64,000 bases of DNA from Nocardia mexicana NBRC 108244 (GTDB taxonomy: Bacteria; Actinomycetota; Actinomycetes; Mycobacteriales; Mycobacteriaceae): positions 1 to 64,000 of the forward strand of contig NZ_BDBV01000050.1 of the NCBI RefSeq assembly GCF_001613165.1. The letters run 5' to 3'. The translations under genes and the position numbers were made by a program. The notes under the pieces were generated by a model that had not been told where the DNA came from, ran no database searches, and worked only from the letters and a program-made list of their open reading frames with translations. Positions 25,209 to 33,250 of this stretch are shown here, in pieces; the stretch's first letter is position 1; the number at the start of each line of letters is the position of its first letter.

Positions 25209-26575
25209 TGCCGCGCCCGCCAGGCGGCGTCGAGGGCGCCGAGTTCGGTGGCGGGCGGATCGCCGTACACCCATTCGCGGGCGATGCGGTGCCAGTTCGC
25301 GGTGGCGCCGAGCTGGCCCAGCATTCCGAAGGTGTAGAAATCGGCCCGTCGCGAGAAGAAATGCTCCGGCGGCAGATCCTCGCGCCGCATGCGGTCGAAG
25401 TCCCGCGAGCGGGGATCGGCGACGACCATGAAGGCGCCGCCGGCGATCTCGGTCGTCATGGTCAGCCGCTCGTCGTCGAACGTCCACGGTGAGGCGTCGT
25501 AGACGTATTCGAGAAGTTCGGCGGCCGTGACCACGGAGCCGGCGCGCAGGGCACCGGATCGGCACATCACGTCGCGCAGCGCCTCCGCCCGGCCCTCCAT
25601 CGCCGCGCGCAGGCCCTCGCGCTCCAATTCCACCGCGTCCCGGCGCATCCGCTTGAACAGCCCGAAGTCGAGGAATGCCACCCGGCCGTCCGGGGTGAGC
25701 AGCACATTGCCCGGATGCGGGTCCCCGTTGAACCGGAGGTCGCGAAACAGCGCGCCGATATAGAAGCGAAAGACGATCTCACCGACCCGGTCGCGCACGG
25801 CCGCCGGTTGCGAGCACACGTCGTCGAACCGCGCACCGTCGACGTACTCGGTGACGAGCACCCGCGGACCGCACAGCTCGGACACGGTGTCGGGCACCAT
25901 GATCGCGGGGTGCCCGGCGTAGAAGCGGGACAGTTCCTGCTGGGTGGCGGCCTCGTGCAGATAGTCGAGCTCCTCCTCCAGATGCAGGCGCAGCTCGTCC
26001 ATGAACGCGTCGGCGCTGAATCCGGGAAAGACCGGCTTGGACATCTTCAGCAGCAGCGCAAGGTTTTTCAGGTCCGCCCGGACCGCTCTCGCGATACCCG
26101 CGTACTGCACCTTCACCGCGACCGCACGGCCGTCGGGCAGGCGCGCCCGGTATACCTGGCCGATCGACGCCGCGGCCACGGGTTCGGTGTCGAATTCGGC
26201 GAACGCGTCGCCGAGCGGCCGCCCGAGGTCTTCCTCGAGGACCGGTCGCATCCGCTCGAACGACACGCTGGGCGCCCGATCCCGCAGGGCGGCGAACCTG
26301 GTCCGGAAGCGCTCCCGATGGCTGCGGGGGATCATCTCGATATCGATGACGGACAGCATCTGGCCGACCTTCATCGCCGCGCCCTTCATGCTGCCGAGAA
26401 TTCCGACGAGTTCGTCCACGCCGCGCAGCAGGGCCGCATCGGCCGCCTGTCGGTCCGCCTCGCCGCCGTTGGCGAATCGGTCGAACCGCAGCCGTGCGTT
26501 GCGAACCGCCTGCTGGGCAGCGAATTTGCCCAGCTTCCCGCTGCGCGCCAACCGGGAGGTGGGCATATCGACCAT
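25193..26575 (-). CDS. ABC1/AarF-family atypical kinase next to mce operon
   Basis: 460 residues with KGAAMKVGQMLSVID (KxGQ), PVAAASIGQVYRARLPDG (Ala-rich loop), AVAVKVQYAGIARAVRADL, FNGDPHPGNVLLTPDG (catalytic loop) and VAFLDFGLFKRM (DFG). It belongs to a different ABC1 branch from 10672-12057: GDPHPGN here versus GDVHAGN there. ABC1 proteins are tied to isoprenoid or lipid handling, which fits placement beside a lipid importer, but the link is inference. ATG 26575 is used. It is 16 bases downstream of the TetR pair on the same strand, so it may belong to their operon. Confidence 0.87.
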   Translation of the reverse strand: MVDMPTSRLARSGKLGKFAAQQAVRNARLRFDRFANGGEADRQAADAALLRGVDELVGILGSMKGAAMKVGQMLSVIDIEMIPRSHRERFRTRFAALRDRAPSVSFERMRPVLEEDLGRPLGDAFAEFDTEPVAAASIGQVYRARLPDGRAVAVKVQYAGIARAVRADLKNLALLLKMSKPVFPGFSADAFMDELRLHLEEELDYLHEAATQQELSRFYAGHPAIMVPDTVSELCGPRVLVTEYVDGARFDDVCSQPAAVRDRVGEIVFRFYIGALFRDLRFNGDPHPGNVLLTPDGRVAFLDFGLFKRMRRDAVELEREGLRAAMEGRAEALRDVMCRSGALRAGSVVTAAELLEYVYDASPWTFDDERLTMTTEIAGGAFMVVADPRSRDFDRMRREDLPPEHFFSRRADFYTFGMLGQLGATANWHRIAREWVYGDPPATELGALDAAWRARHHLGP

Positions 26576-26591
26576 GGCGCGATCGTAACGG

Positions 26592-27221
26592 CTACTCGGC
26601 GCCCAGGCCGTGGCGCAACAGGTCCGCCAGCCCGGTCACGAAGTCGTCGCCGGAGAGCTCGTCGGGCTCGGACAGCGCGCCGAGCGCGGTGGCGAAGATC
26701 AGCGACATCACCGATCGCCCGACGACCGCGCTGTCGAGATCCGGACGCAGATATCCGGCCCGGATGCCGTCGTCGAGCCGCGTCCGCGAAAGCAGCGCCA
26801 TATTCTCGAGAATCTTGTCGAGCCGATCGATGAGCTGCTGGTCGATGGCGGGCGCCTCGAACAGGACGAACCGCACCAGGCCCGGATCCTCGGTCAGCGC
26901 CGTATGCAGTCGTTGCGCGATACCCGTTGCGGCGGTGAGGAATTCCTCCATCGTCCGGGCGGGCGCGCCGTCGCCGCCGATGACGCGGTCGTAGATCGCG
27001 TCGAACCGGGTGTCGATGACCGCGTCCAGGATGTCGCGGCGGTTGTCGAAGTAGTTGTAGAACGTCCCGTGGCTGACGCCGAGCTCGGCCGCGATATCGG
27101 CGACGGTGACCTCGTGGTAGCCGCGCTCGAAGATGAGCCGGGATGCCGTGTCGATCAGTTCGGTGCGGCGCTGTTCGGTGCGCGCAGTCGTGGCCTTGGC
27201 CGGGATCTCGGCCGGTTTCAC
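26592..27221 (-). CDS. TetR-family regulator (second of a coupled pair)
   Basis: 209 residues starting at GTG 27221, which overlaps the TGA of the preceding tetR (GTGA). N-terminal HTH: ELIDTASRLIFERGYHEVTV, then ADIAAELGVSHGTFYNYFDN. The C-terminal ligand domain is less conserved. Being translationally coupled to another TetR protein, the two may form a heteromeric or paired control unit. Likely targets are the adjacent ABC1 kinase and mce operon. Confidence 0.88.
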   Translation of the reverse strand: MKPAEIPAKATTARTEQRRTELIDTASRLIFERGYHEVTVADIAAELGVSHGTFYNYFDNRRDILDAVIDTRFDAIYDRVIGGDGAPARTMEEFLTAATGIAQRLHTALTEDPGLVRFVLFEAPAIDQQLIDRLDKILENMALLSRTRLDDGIRAGYLRPDLDSAVVGRSVMSLIFATALGALSEPDELSGDDFVTGLADLLRHGLGAE

Positions 27222-27871
27222 GGGGCCGTCCCGTTCCGCAGGGCCCGTTCCAGCAGGTCGCTGACCGCGGCCGCGTGCCGGGCGCGCAGCGACGGCGTCA
27301 TGCGCGCGTAGAACATATCGGTGAAGCCCGGCAGCACCAGGCTGATCAGCAGGTGGCCGTAGACGCGGGCCGGCACGCCGGATCGTATGCGCCCGTTGTC
27401 GATTCCGGCGGCGAGCGCCTCGGCGATCCGCGAGGCCAGCATCTGCTCGAGGCCCACCACACGCTGCTGGAGTTCCGGGTCGGCGGCACTGGCCTCGACG
27501 GCGAGCAGCTTGAGCAGACGCGGATCCTGATCGGCCAGTTCGGTGAGGGCGTCGGCCAGGTTGCGGATGCGATCCGACAGCTCGGCGAACGAATCCACCG
27601 GTGCGGCAAGCTTTTCCAGATCCAGGGCGGTGAATCCCCGCTGGGCCGACCAGTCGAAGACCTCCCGCAGAATCTCGACCTTGCTGTCGAAGTAGCGGTA
27701 CACGGTGCCCTGACCGACCCCGGCGTGGCGGGCGATCTCCGATACCGTCGTCGCGCGATACCCCTGCTCGGTGAACACCTCGTAGGCGGCCTGGACTATC
27801 TGCTCGCGCCGCTGCTCGGCCAGACCCTCCTGTTTGGGGCGCCCGCGGGGCCTCCGGGTCGGGGTGGTCAT
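27218..27871 (-). CDS. TetR-family regulator (first of a coupled pair)
   Basis: 217 residues. The N-terminus is basic (MTTPTRRPRGRPKQE) and followed by a textbook TetR HTH: IVQAAYEVFTEQGYRATTVS, EIARHAGVGQGTVYRYFDSK. ATG 27871 is preferred over an upstream in-frame start because it sits behind AAAGGCGG and removes a non-family leader. Its promoter region carries an 18-bp palindrome at 27983-28000, so autorepression is likely. Confidence 0.9.
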   Translation of the reverse strand: MTTPTRRPRGRPKQEGLAEQRREQIVQAAYEVFTEQGYRATTVSEIARHAGVGQGTVYRYFDSKVEILREVFDWSAQRGFTALDLEKLAAPVDSFAELSDRIRNLADALTELADQDPRLLKLLAVEASAADPELQQRVVGLEQMLASRIAEALAAGIDNGRIRSGVPARVYGHLLISLVLPGFTDMFYARMTPSLRARHAAAVSDLLERALRNGTAP

Positions 27872-27982
27872 AGCCGCCTTTCGGGAATTCGATTGTCTGC
27901 TGGCACGACTCGGTCGAGTGTATGGCACCGCGCGAGAACAATCGGCCGATGGCCCGGGCCTCCCCGGCGCTCCGCCAGATTA

Positions 27983-28000
27983 CGACTGATACATCAGTCG
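27983..28000 (-). promoter_or_regulatory. TetR-type operator palindrome and -10 element
   Basis: CGACTGATACATCAGTCG, palindromic except for the central two bases, 112 bases before the tetR start. On the minus strand a TATAGT -10 hexamer (28006-28001) sits directly upstream, so a protein bound here would cover the transcription start. Confidence 0.65.
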
Positions 28001-28014
28001 ACTATATAACACGG

Positions 28015-28998
28015 TCACCCCGCGCGGAGCCTCTCCAGCAACGGACCCGCAGCCTTGGTGAGGAATTCCTCCTGCCGCTCGTCGCCGACCTGAACGATGG
28101 TGACATCGGTGCATCCGGCCTGCTGGAACGGGCGGATGGCCTGCACCATCGCATCGAGGTCCGGCCCGCAGGGGATGCTGTCCGCGACATCCTGGGCCCG
28201 GACGAACTGGCTCGCGTCCGCGAATCCGGCGGGCGTCGTCACCGTGCTGTTGACCGCCCAGCCACCTGCGAACCAGCGGAACTGGTCGTGGGCGCGGTCG
28301 ATCGCGCTGTCGCGGTGGGTGTCCCAGGAGACCGGCACCTGGCAGGTGACCCGGCTTCGGGTGCTGTCGCCGAGCACCAGGGACCGGGTTCGATGCCACT
28401 GTTCGATCAGCTCCGAATCCGGTGCGGTGAGCACCATTTCGTCGGCCAGCGGCGCGAAGCGGTCCACCGAGCGGGATCCGGATACCGCGACCGCGATCGG
28501 GACCGGCGTCTCCGGCAGATCCCACAGCCGCGCGGCGTCGGCGCGGTACCAGCGGCCGTGGCGGGTGACGGTGTTGCCGCTGTGCAACTCTCGGATCAGC
28601 TGCACCGCCTCGCGCAGGCGCTCCTGACGTTCGGCCACGCTCGGCCAGCCGACCCCGATCACGTGCTCGTTGAGGTTCTCCCCGCTGCCCAGGCCCAGGG
28701 TGAACCGGCCGTCGGAGAGAATCTGCATGGTCGCGGCCTTCTGCGCTACGACCGCCGGGTGGTATCGCATGGTCGGGCAGGTCACGTACGTCATCAGGTC
28801 CATGCGCCGGGTGACGGCCGCGACCGCGCCCAGCACCGACCACGCATACGGTGAATGTCCCTGCGACGCCAGCCAGGGCGAGTAATGGTCGCTGATCGTG
28901 GCGAAGTCGAACCCGACCTCCTCGGCGGCCTGTGCGTACCGCACCAGTTCCTTCGGCCCGCTCTGCTCGGTCATCAAGGTGTATCCGAACCGCGTCAC
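28015..28998 (-). CDS. F420-dependent LLM-class oxidoreductase
   Basis: 327 residues of the luciferase-like fold: FGYTLMTEQSGPKELVRYAQ, AAEEVGFDFATISDHYSPWL, FTLGLGSGENLNEHVIG and VAVSGSRSVDRFA. This resembles the TIGR03557-type group related to F420-dependent glucose-6-phosphate dehydrogenase, so cofactor F420 is the expected hydride carrier; the substrate is not predictable. GTG 28998 has GGAGG nine bases upstream. It precedes the tetR pair on the same strand. Confidence 0.88.
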   Translation of the reverse strand: MTRFGYTLMTEQSGPKELVRYAQAAEEVGFDFATISDHYSPWLASQGHSPYAWSVLGAVAAVTRRMDLMTYVTCPTMRYHPAVVAQKAATMQILSDGRFTLGLGSGENLNEHVIGVGWPSVAERQERLREAVQLIRELHSGNTVTRHGRWYRADAARLWDLPETPVPIAVAVSGSRSVDRFAPLADEMVLTAPDSELIEQWHRTRSLVLGDSTRSRVTCQVPVSWDTHRDSAIDRAHDQFRWFAGGWAVNSTVTTPAGFADASQFVRAQDVADSIPCGPDLDAMVQAIRPFQQAGCTDVTIVQVGDERQEEFLTKAAGPLLERLRAG

Positions 28999-29008
28999 AA
29001 CGCACCTC

Positions 29009-29056
29009 CGCTCTCGAGACTGCCAGTGGTACTGGCGTGCTACCCGATCGAGAGCG
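29009..29056. promoter_or_regulatory. Nested inverted repeats upstream of LLM oxidoreductase
   Basis: Outer arms CGCTCTCGA (29009-29017) and TCGAGAGCG (29048-29056). The inner near-palindrome is GCCAGT-GGT-ACTGGC (29022-29036). They lie between the oxidoreductase start and the stop of the upstream nuclease gene, so operator and terminator roles are both possible. Confidence 0.45.
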
Positions 29057-29069
29057 GGTGAATCGGGAG

Positions 29070-29942
29070 CTACGACCCGGCGCCGAACACCTCGTCGATG
29101 GAGACTGCGTCGATGGCGCGGTCGAGCCAGGTGTTGAGTAGTTGGAGGTCGTCGCAGCCGATGATGCGGTCCCGGGCGCTGTCGGGTACCGGAATGTGCC
29201 GATGATCGAGGATGCGCAGGATGCTGCCCGCGATACCTTCGACGCGGCCCTCGTCGCGCAGCATCTGCGAACTCGCCGAGCGGAAGAACGACAGGTCGGT
29301 CATCAACTGCCTCCAGATCTGGGCGGCCGGGGTGGTGCCCAGGCCGAGTTCGGTGAGTTCGGCGAGGATGGCTCGGTCCTCCTCGTCGGTGACCTGCTTC
29401 AGCGCGGTGGCCAGCGCCTTCAGTATGTCACCGATGCACGGTTCCTTGGCGTGCGCGACGGCGGAGAGTGCGGCCAAGGGGATATCGTCGGCGGCGGTCT
29501 CCGTATCGGTGACCACCGGCAGGTTGTGCGGGCCGAGCACCATGGGCTGCACGGTGAGGCTGGGCCACATCGGCAGGCCGATGATCGGCGGCCGGGCGGC
29601 CCAGAGCGCGGTCACCTTGTCGTGACAGACGACCAGCAAGATGACGGGCAGCCGGTATTTGCTGTGGGCATGGGCGAGGTAGTACGCCCACGCCGCGGGC
29701 TTGTCCGGATCGTCGCGGCTCTGCGCCTCGACGAGCAGCAGGAACGCGCCGTCGGCGGTCTCGATGCGGAGCAGCGTGTCCACCCGGCGTTCGAGAGGTT
29801 CGATCTCGGTGAGGTCGGTGGGCATGAGATCGACTGCCACGGGATCGGGGAGTGGCAGGTCCATGACGCGGAACGCGCGGGCGAAGATACCCGGGTCGTG
29901 TCGGAAGATGCGGTGCATCGCCTCGTGTCGGGAGCTGACCAT
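29070..29942 (-). CDS. Rpn/YhgA-type PD-(D/E)XK nuclease-family protein
   Basis: 290 residues. The N-terminal nuclease core reads RRVDTLLRIETADGAFLLLV followed by EAQSRDDPDKPAAWAYYLAH, with Asp in RRVD and E-x-Q in VEAQS, the variant of the D-ExK motif seen in recombination-promoting nucleases. The C-terminal helical part ends DSARDRIIGCDDLQLLNTWL then DRAIDAVSIDEVFG, typical of actinobacterial members often labelled 'putative transposase'. No clear ribosome site precedes ATG 29942; ATG 29918 is an alternative. A longer open frame upstream is only antisense to the dehydrogenase. Rpn proteins are linked to recA-independent recombination and defence. Confidence 0.75.
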   Translation of the reverse strand: MVSSRHEAMHRIFRHDPGIFARAFRVMDLPLPDPVAVDLMPTDLTEIEPLERRVDTLLRIETADGAFLLLVEAQSRDDPDKPAAWAYYLAHAHSKYRLPVILLVVCHDKVTALWAARPPIIGLPMWPSLTVQPMVLGPHNLPVVTDTETAADDIPLAALSAVAHAKEPCIGDILKALATALKQVTDEEDRAILAELTELGLGTTPAAQIWRQLMTDLSFFRSASSQMLRDEGRVEGIAGSILRILDHRHIPVPDSARDRIIGCDDLQLLNTWLDRAIDAVSIDEVFGAGS

Positions 29943-29956
29943 GCGGACGAGGATAG

Positions 29957-30002
29957 CTCGAGATTCGAAAATATGTTCGATTGCACCGGTAGTAATCTCG
30001 AG
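29957..30002. promoter_or_regulatory. Inverted repeat in divergent rpn-adh promoter region
   Basis: Perfect 9-bp arms CTCGAGATT (29957-29965) and AATCTCGAG (29994-30002). The AT-rich loop holds a second small repeat TCGAA-AATATG-TTCGA. It fills most of the 87-base gap between the divergent starts. Confidence 0.5.
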
Positions 30003-30029
30003 GGCGAGAATCTGCGGAGAGGGGCGGCA

Positions 30030-31052
30030 GTGAGTACGCAGGACGGCACGATGACGGCGTGGCGGGTGCTGCGCCCCGGCCCGATCGACGGGCGGCCGAT
30101 GGATCGGGTGCGCGCGCCGATCCGGCGGCCGCGCGCGGGTGAGCTGCTGGTGCGGGTGCTGGCGTGCGGGGTGTGCCGCACGGATCTGCATGTGGCAGAG
30201 GGGGATCTGCCCGTACATCGGACGGGAGTGGTGCCCGGGCACGAGGTGGTCGGCGAGGTCGTGGAGCTCGGGCCGGGCGAGGGGGAGTGGTTCGCGATCG
30301 GTGACCGGGTGGGCATCGCATGGCTGCGGCACACCTGTGGCGAGTGCAAGTTCTGCCGCCGCGGCGCGGAGAACCTGTGCCCCGGCTCCCGCTACACCGG
30401 CTGGGACGCCGACGGCGGATACGCCGAATTCGCCACCGTGCCAGCCGATTACGCGCATCCGCTGCCACCCGGCTACGCGGATGCCGAACTGGCTCCGCTG
30501 CTGTGCGCGGGAATCATCGGCTATCGGGCGCTGCAGCGGGCCGCGCTGCCGCCCGGCGGACGGCTGGGCATCTACGGATTCGGCGGCAGCGCGCATCTCG
30601 CCGCGCAGGTGGCCCTCGCCCGGGGCGCCGAGGTGCATGTCATGACGCGCGACCCGAAGGCGCGGGAGCTGGCCCTCGAGCTGGGCGCCGCCTCCGCGCA
30701 GGGCGCCGCCGACGCGCCACCCGTGGCGCTGGATTCGGCGATCCTGTTCGCTCCGGTCGGCGATCTCGTCCCGCCCGCGCTCGAGGCGCTCGACCGGGGC
30801 GGCGTGCTGGCCATCGCGGGTATCCATCTCACCGACGTTCCCGCGCTGAACTATCAGCGGCAGCTGTTCCAGGAGCGCGAGATTCGCTCGGTCACCGCCA
30901 ACACGCGAGCGGATGCCCGCGAATTCCTGGCGTTCGCGGCGGAGCATCGTCTCGATGTCACCGTGCAGCCATATCCGCTGGCCGCGGCCGACCGGGCGCT
31001 GACCGATCTGGCGCACGGGAAGTTTGCGGGCGCCGCGGTCCTGATCCCCTGA
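30030..31052 (+). CDS. Zinc-dependent alcohol dehydrogenase
   Basis: 340 residues of the medium-chain dehydrogenase family. Catalytic zinc: CGVCRTDLH, GHEVVGEV and the later Cys region. Structural zinc loop: CGECKFCRRGAENLC (four Cys). The Rossmann domain follows (GRLGIYGFGGSAHLAAQVAL). It resembles the AdhA-type enzymes of mycobacteria that oxidise primary alcohols with NAD. GTG 30030 with GGAG upstream is chosen; ATG 30051 is the alternative. Divergent from the Rpn-type gene. Confidence 0.9.
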   Translation: MSTQDGTMTAWRVLRPGPIDGRPMDRVRAPIRRPRAGELLVRVLACGVCRTDLHVAEGDLPVHRTGVVPGHEVVGEVVELGPGEGEWFAIGDRVGIAWLRHTCGECKFCRRGAENLCPGSRYTGWDADGGYAEFATVPADYAHPLPPGYADAELAPLLCAGIIGYRALQRAALPPGGRLGIYGFGGSAHLAAQVALARGAEVHVMTRDPKARELALELGAASAQGAADAPPVALDSAILFAPVGDLVPPALEALDRGGVLAIAGIHLTDVPALNYQRQLFQEREIRSVTANTRADAREFLAFAAEHRLDVTVQPYPLAAADRALTDLAHGKFAGAAVLIP

Positions 31053-31165
31053 CACGCCGCAGACACGCCGAGTTTTCCACTCCGAGTTCGCGATTCGAGT
31101 CCATTATTCCGGGTTCTGCTGCTTTGCTGTGAAATAAGTGGCGAAAGGAACCGGAGGCTTGGACG

Positions 31166-32059
31166 ATGCATCGGGTAACACAGCAGCAACACATCCGCGC
31201 CGCGCGGCCGTGGTTGTTCACGGCGCTGGCTGTGGGGGTCGTGGTCGCGGCCGCGATGTGGGTATCCAGACCTGAGCCCGCCGTCTGCCGAACCTCGCCC
31301 GGGGCGGCGGCGCCGCCCGCGCCGCCGGCGCCGCTGCCGAGTATCACCGTGCCGCAGCTGATTACGCCCGTCGAGCAGCGCGATCCGGCACAGCCCGGCG
31401 AGGCGCGCTACTACGCGTTCAACCAGGGCGTGGCCTGCTCGTTCCCGGAGCTGCCGCTCGACGGCTTCTATATCGGCGTGCCGACCGGCGAGTACGCGGG
31501 GAGCGCGGCGTGCGGCACCCTGGTCGAGCTCGAGGGGCCGCTCGGGTCCGTGCGCGCCCAGATCGTCGACCGCTGTCCGGGATGTGCTCCGGGACAGTAC
31601 GACCTGAGCACCGCGGCCTTCACCCGGATCGCCGATCAGAGCGCCGGGGTCGCGCAGATCCAGATGCGCCGGGTGCGCAACCCGGTCCCGATTCCCGAGC
31701 TGATTTACCGGGTCAAGGACGGCTCGTCGGCGCACTGGCTGGGGCTGCTGTTCGGCAATGCCGGAAACCCGTTGAGCCGCGTGGAAATTCGCCCCGACGC
31801 GGGCGGTCCCGGTGTCACGCTGACCCGCGGCATGGACAACTACTGGTCGACCTCCGGCGCGGGCCCCGGCCCGTTCACCGCCCTGGTGACCGATGTCGAG
31901 GGGCACCAGGTCCGTATTCCGGGGATCGGTGTGAAACCGGGGGAGATGCGGCACACCGGCGCGGGCCTCTACGACATACCCGCACCCCCACCGCCTCCCG
32001 CCGCCCCGCCCGCCCCGGTTCCGATGGCGACGACGACCACCCTCGATGCCTGCTCCTGA
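31166..32059 (+). CDS. Bacterial expansin-like protein (EXLX type)
   Basis: 297 residues. An N-terminal membrane/signal segment (PWLFTALAVGVVVAAAMWV) and a Pro/Ala linker lead into a double-psi beta-barrel domain: ARYYAFNQGVACSFPELPLD, AACGTLVELEGPLGSVRAQI and VDRCPGCAPGQYDLSTAAFT, with the expansin Asp/Cys motif. Then comes an expansin C-terminal binding domain (IPELIYRVKDGSSAHWLGLL, TRGMDNYWSTSG). Expansins loosen cellulose or other wall polysaccharides without hydrolysis. A Pro-rich tail ends in LDACS. The N-terminal segment may be uncleaved, which would anchor it. Confidence 0.82.
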   Translation: MHRVTQQQHIRAARPWLFTALAVGVVVAAAMWVSRPEPAVCRTSPGAAAPPAPPAPLPSITVPQLITPVEQRDPAQPGEARYYAFNQGVACSFPELPLDGFYIGVPTGEYAGSAACGTLVELEGPLGSVRAQIVDRCPGCAPGQYDLSTAAFTRIADQSAGVAQIQMRRVRNPVPIPELIYRVKDGSSAHWLGLLFGNAGNPLSRVEIRPDAGGPGVTLTRGMDNYWSTSGAGPGPFTALVTDVEGHQVRIPGIGVKPGEMRHTGAGLYDIPAPPPPPAAPPAPVPMATTTTLDACS

Positions 32060-32062
32060 CGC

Positions 32063-32086
32063 CGCGGCACCGGGCGACGTGCCGCG
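32063..32086 (+). terminator. Hairpin terminator after expansin gene
   Basis: Perfect 8-bp arms CGCGGCAC (32063-32070) and GTGCCGCG (32079-32086), loop CGGGCGAC, three bases after the stop. Confidence 0.5.
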
Positions 32087-32102
32087 CTGTGGCATCATGT
32101 AG

Positions 32103-32116
32103 TGAAACGTGTTCTA
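32103..32116 (+). promoter_or_regulatory. KstR-type operator (TnnAACnnGTTnnA)
   Basis: TGAAACGTGTTCTA satisfies every fixed position of the mycobacterial KstR motif TnnAACnnGTTnnA. It lies 24 bases upstream of the hydrolase ATG, just before an AGGAGG ribosome site. KstR represses sterol catabolism genes in mycobacteria and relatives. Confidence 0.6.
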
Positions 32117-32140
32117 CTTTGCTCCGCCAGGAGGCATTCG

Positions 32141-33073
32141 ATGGTGAACCCGGACCTGGTATCGGTGGACGGCGGACGGGCCGCGGGCGGGCCGCGGCGG
32201 CCGAAACGTCGCTTCGGGCGGCGCGTCTCACGGGTGACCGAGGTGCCCGCGGGCCGGATGGTGGAGCTGCCCGGGCGCGGTACCACCTATCTGGTGGATA
32301 TCCCCGGGCCGATGGATGCGCCGACGGTATTCCTCCTGCACGGCGTGGTCACCACGGCCATGCTCAACTGGTTCCCGGCGCTCGAGGAGCTGTCGCAGCA
32401 CTACCGGGTGGTGCTCTACGATCAGCGCTGGCACGGACACGGAATCCGCTCGCCCCAATGGAAATTGGATGATCTGGCCGACGATGTGGTAGCGGTCGCC
32501 GATCTGCTCGGAGTCGAGAAGCCGATCCTGGCAGGGTATTCCATGGGCGGCGTCGTGGCTCAGCTTGCGGCGCACCGGAATCCGGACCGATTCGGTGGAA
32601 TCGTGCTGTGCGCCACCACCTATCGATTCCAGGAGAAGTGGCGCGAGCGGGCGTTCCACCGCGCCATGGGGACGATGATGGGTGGGCTGTCGCAGACGGT
32701 GACGCGGCGCGTCGCGCTGGCCGCACGGCGACTACCGGAAGTCCCGCTGAGCACTTGGGATACCGGCCGCATGGATCGGTGGGCGATGGCCGAGCTGCGC
32801 AGCACCAGCGGCTGGGCCATCGCACAGGCCATCGCGGAGCTCGGCCGTTTCGATTCGTCGGCCTGGTTGCCGAGTGTGCAGGTGCCCGCGGCCGTCGTCA
32901 TCACGACCCACGATCGCGCGCTGCCGGTGTATCGGCAGCTGGAGATGGCGAAACTCATTCCGGGAGCGGAGATCTTCCTGGCCCGCGCCGGGCATGCGGC
33001 ATGCGCGCTCGAGGCGGACGTCTTCGTCCCGGTTCTCCTCGACGCCTGCGCGGCGGTGGCCGCCCGGCAGTAG
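32141..33073 (+). CDS. Alpha/beta hydrolase, likely KstR-controlled
   Basis: 310 residues. The core has VFLLHGVVTTAMLNW (oxyanion HG), YDQRWHGHG, the nucleophile elbow AGYSMGGVVA (Ser134) and a late His in ARAGHAACALE. The N-terminus is basic (RRPKRRFGRRVSR) with no signal peptide, so it is cytoplasmic. ATG 32141 is fixed by a perfect AGGAGG seven bases upstream. The KstR-type site in the promoter suggests a role with sterol or related lipid esters, but this rests on the operator only. Confidence 0.86.
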   Translation: MVNPDLVSVDGGRAAGGPRRPKRRFGRRVSRVTEVPAGRMVELPGRGTTYLVDIPGPMDAPTVFLLHGVVTTAMLNWFPALEELSQHYRVVLYDQRWHGHGIRSPQWKLDDLADDVVAVADLLGVEKPILAGYSMGGVVAQLAAHRNPDRFGGIVLCATTYRFQEKWRERAFHRAMGTMMGGLSQTVTRRVALAARRLPEVPLSTWDTGRMDRWAMAELRSTSGWAIAQAIAELGRFDSSAWLPSVQVPAAVVITTHDRALPVYRQLEMAKLIPGAEIFLARAGHAACALEADVFVPVLLDACAAVAARQ

Positions 33074-33250
33074 CTTCCGGACAGAAGGTCACAGACTGTC
33101 GGGTTCGTTGCCTTGAAGTTGCTGCCGGATAACGAAATTCACCGGCGGCCGTCGGCGTGCGGCAATTGGGTATCCCTCCAGCAGACTTCATTGCCGCTAC
33201 CGGATCCCCTCCTTACCTTGGGTCACATGGCGGGCCGAAGACAATAGTCT

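Noticed and set aside
29942..31055. Upstream extension of the Rpn-type frame to 661 residues
   Set aside because: The extension is antisense to the well-supported alcohol dehydrogenase and has no family-like features.
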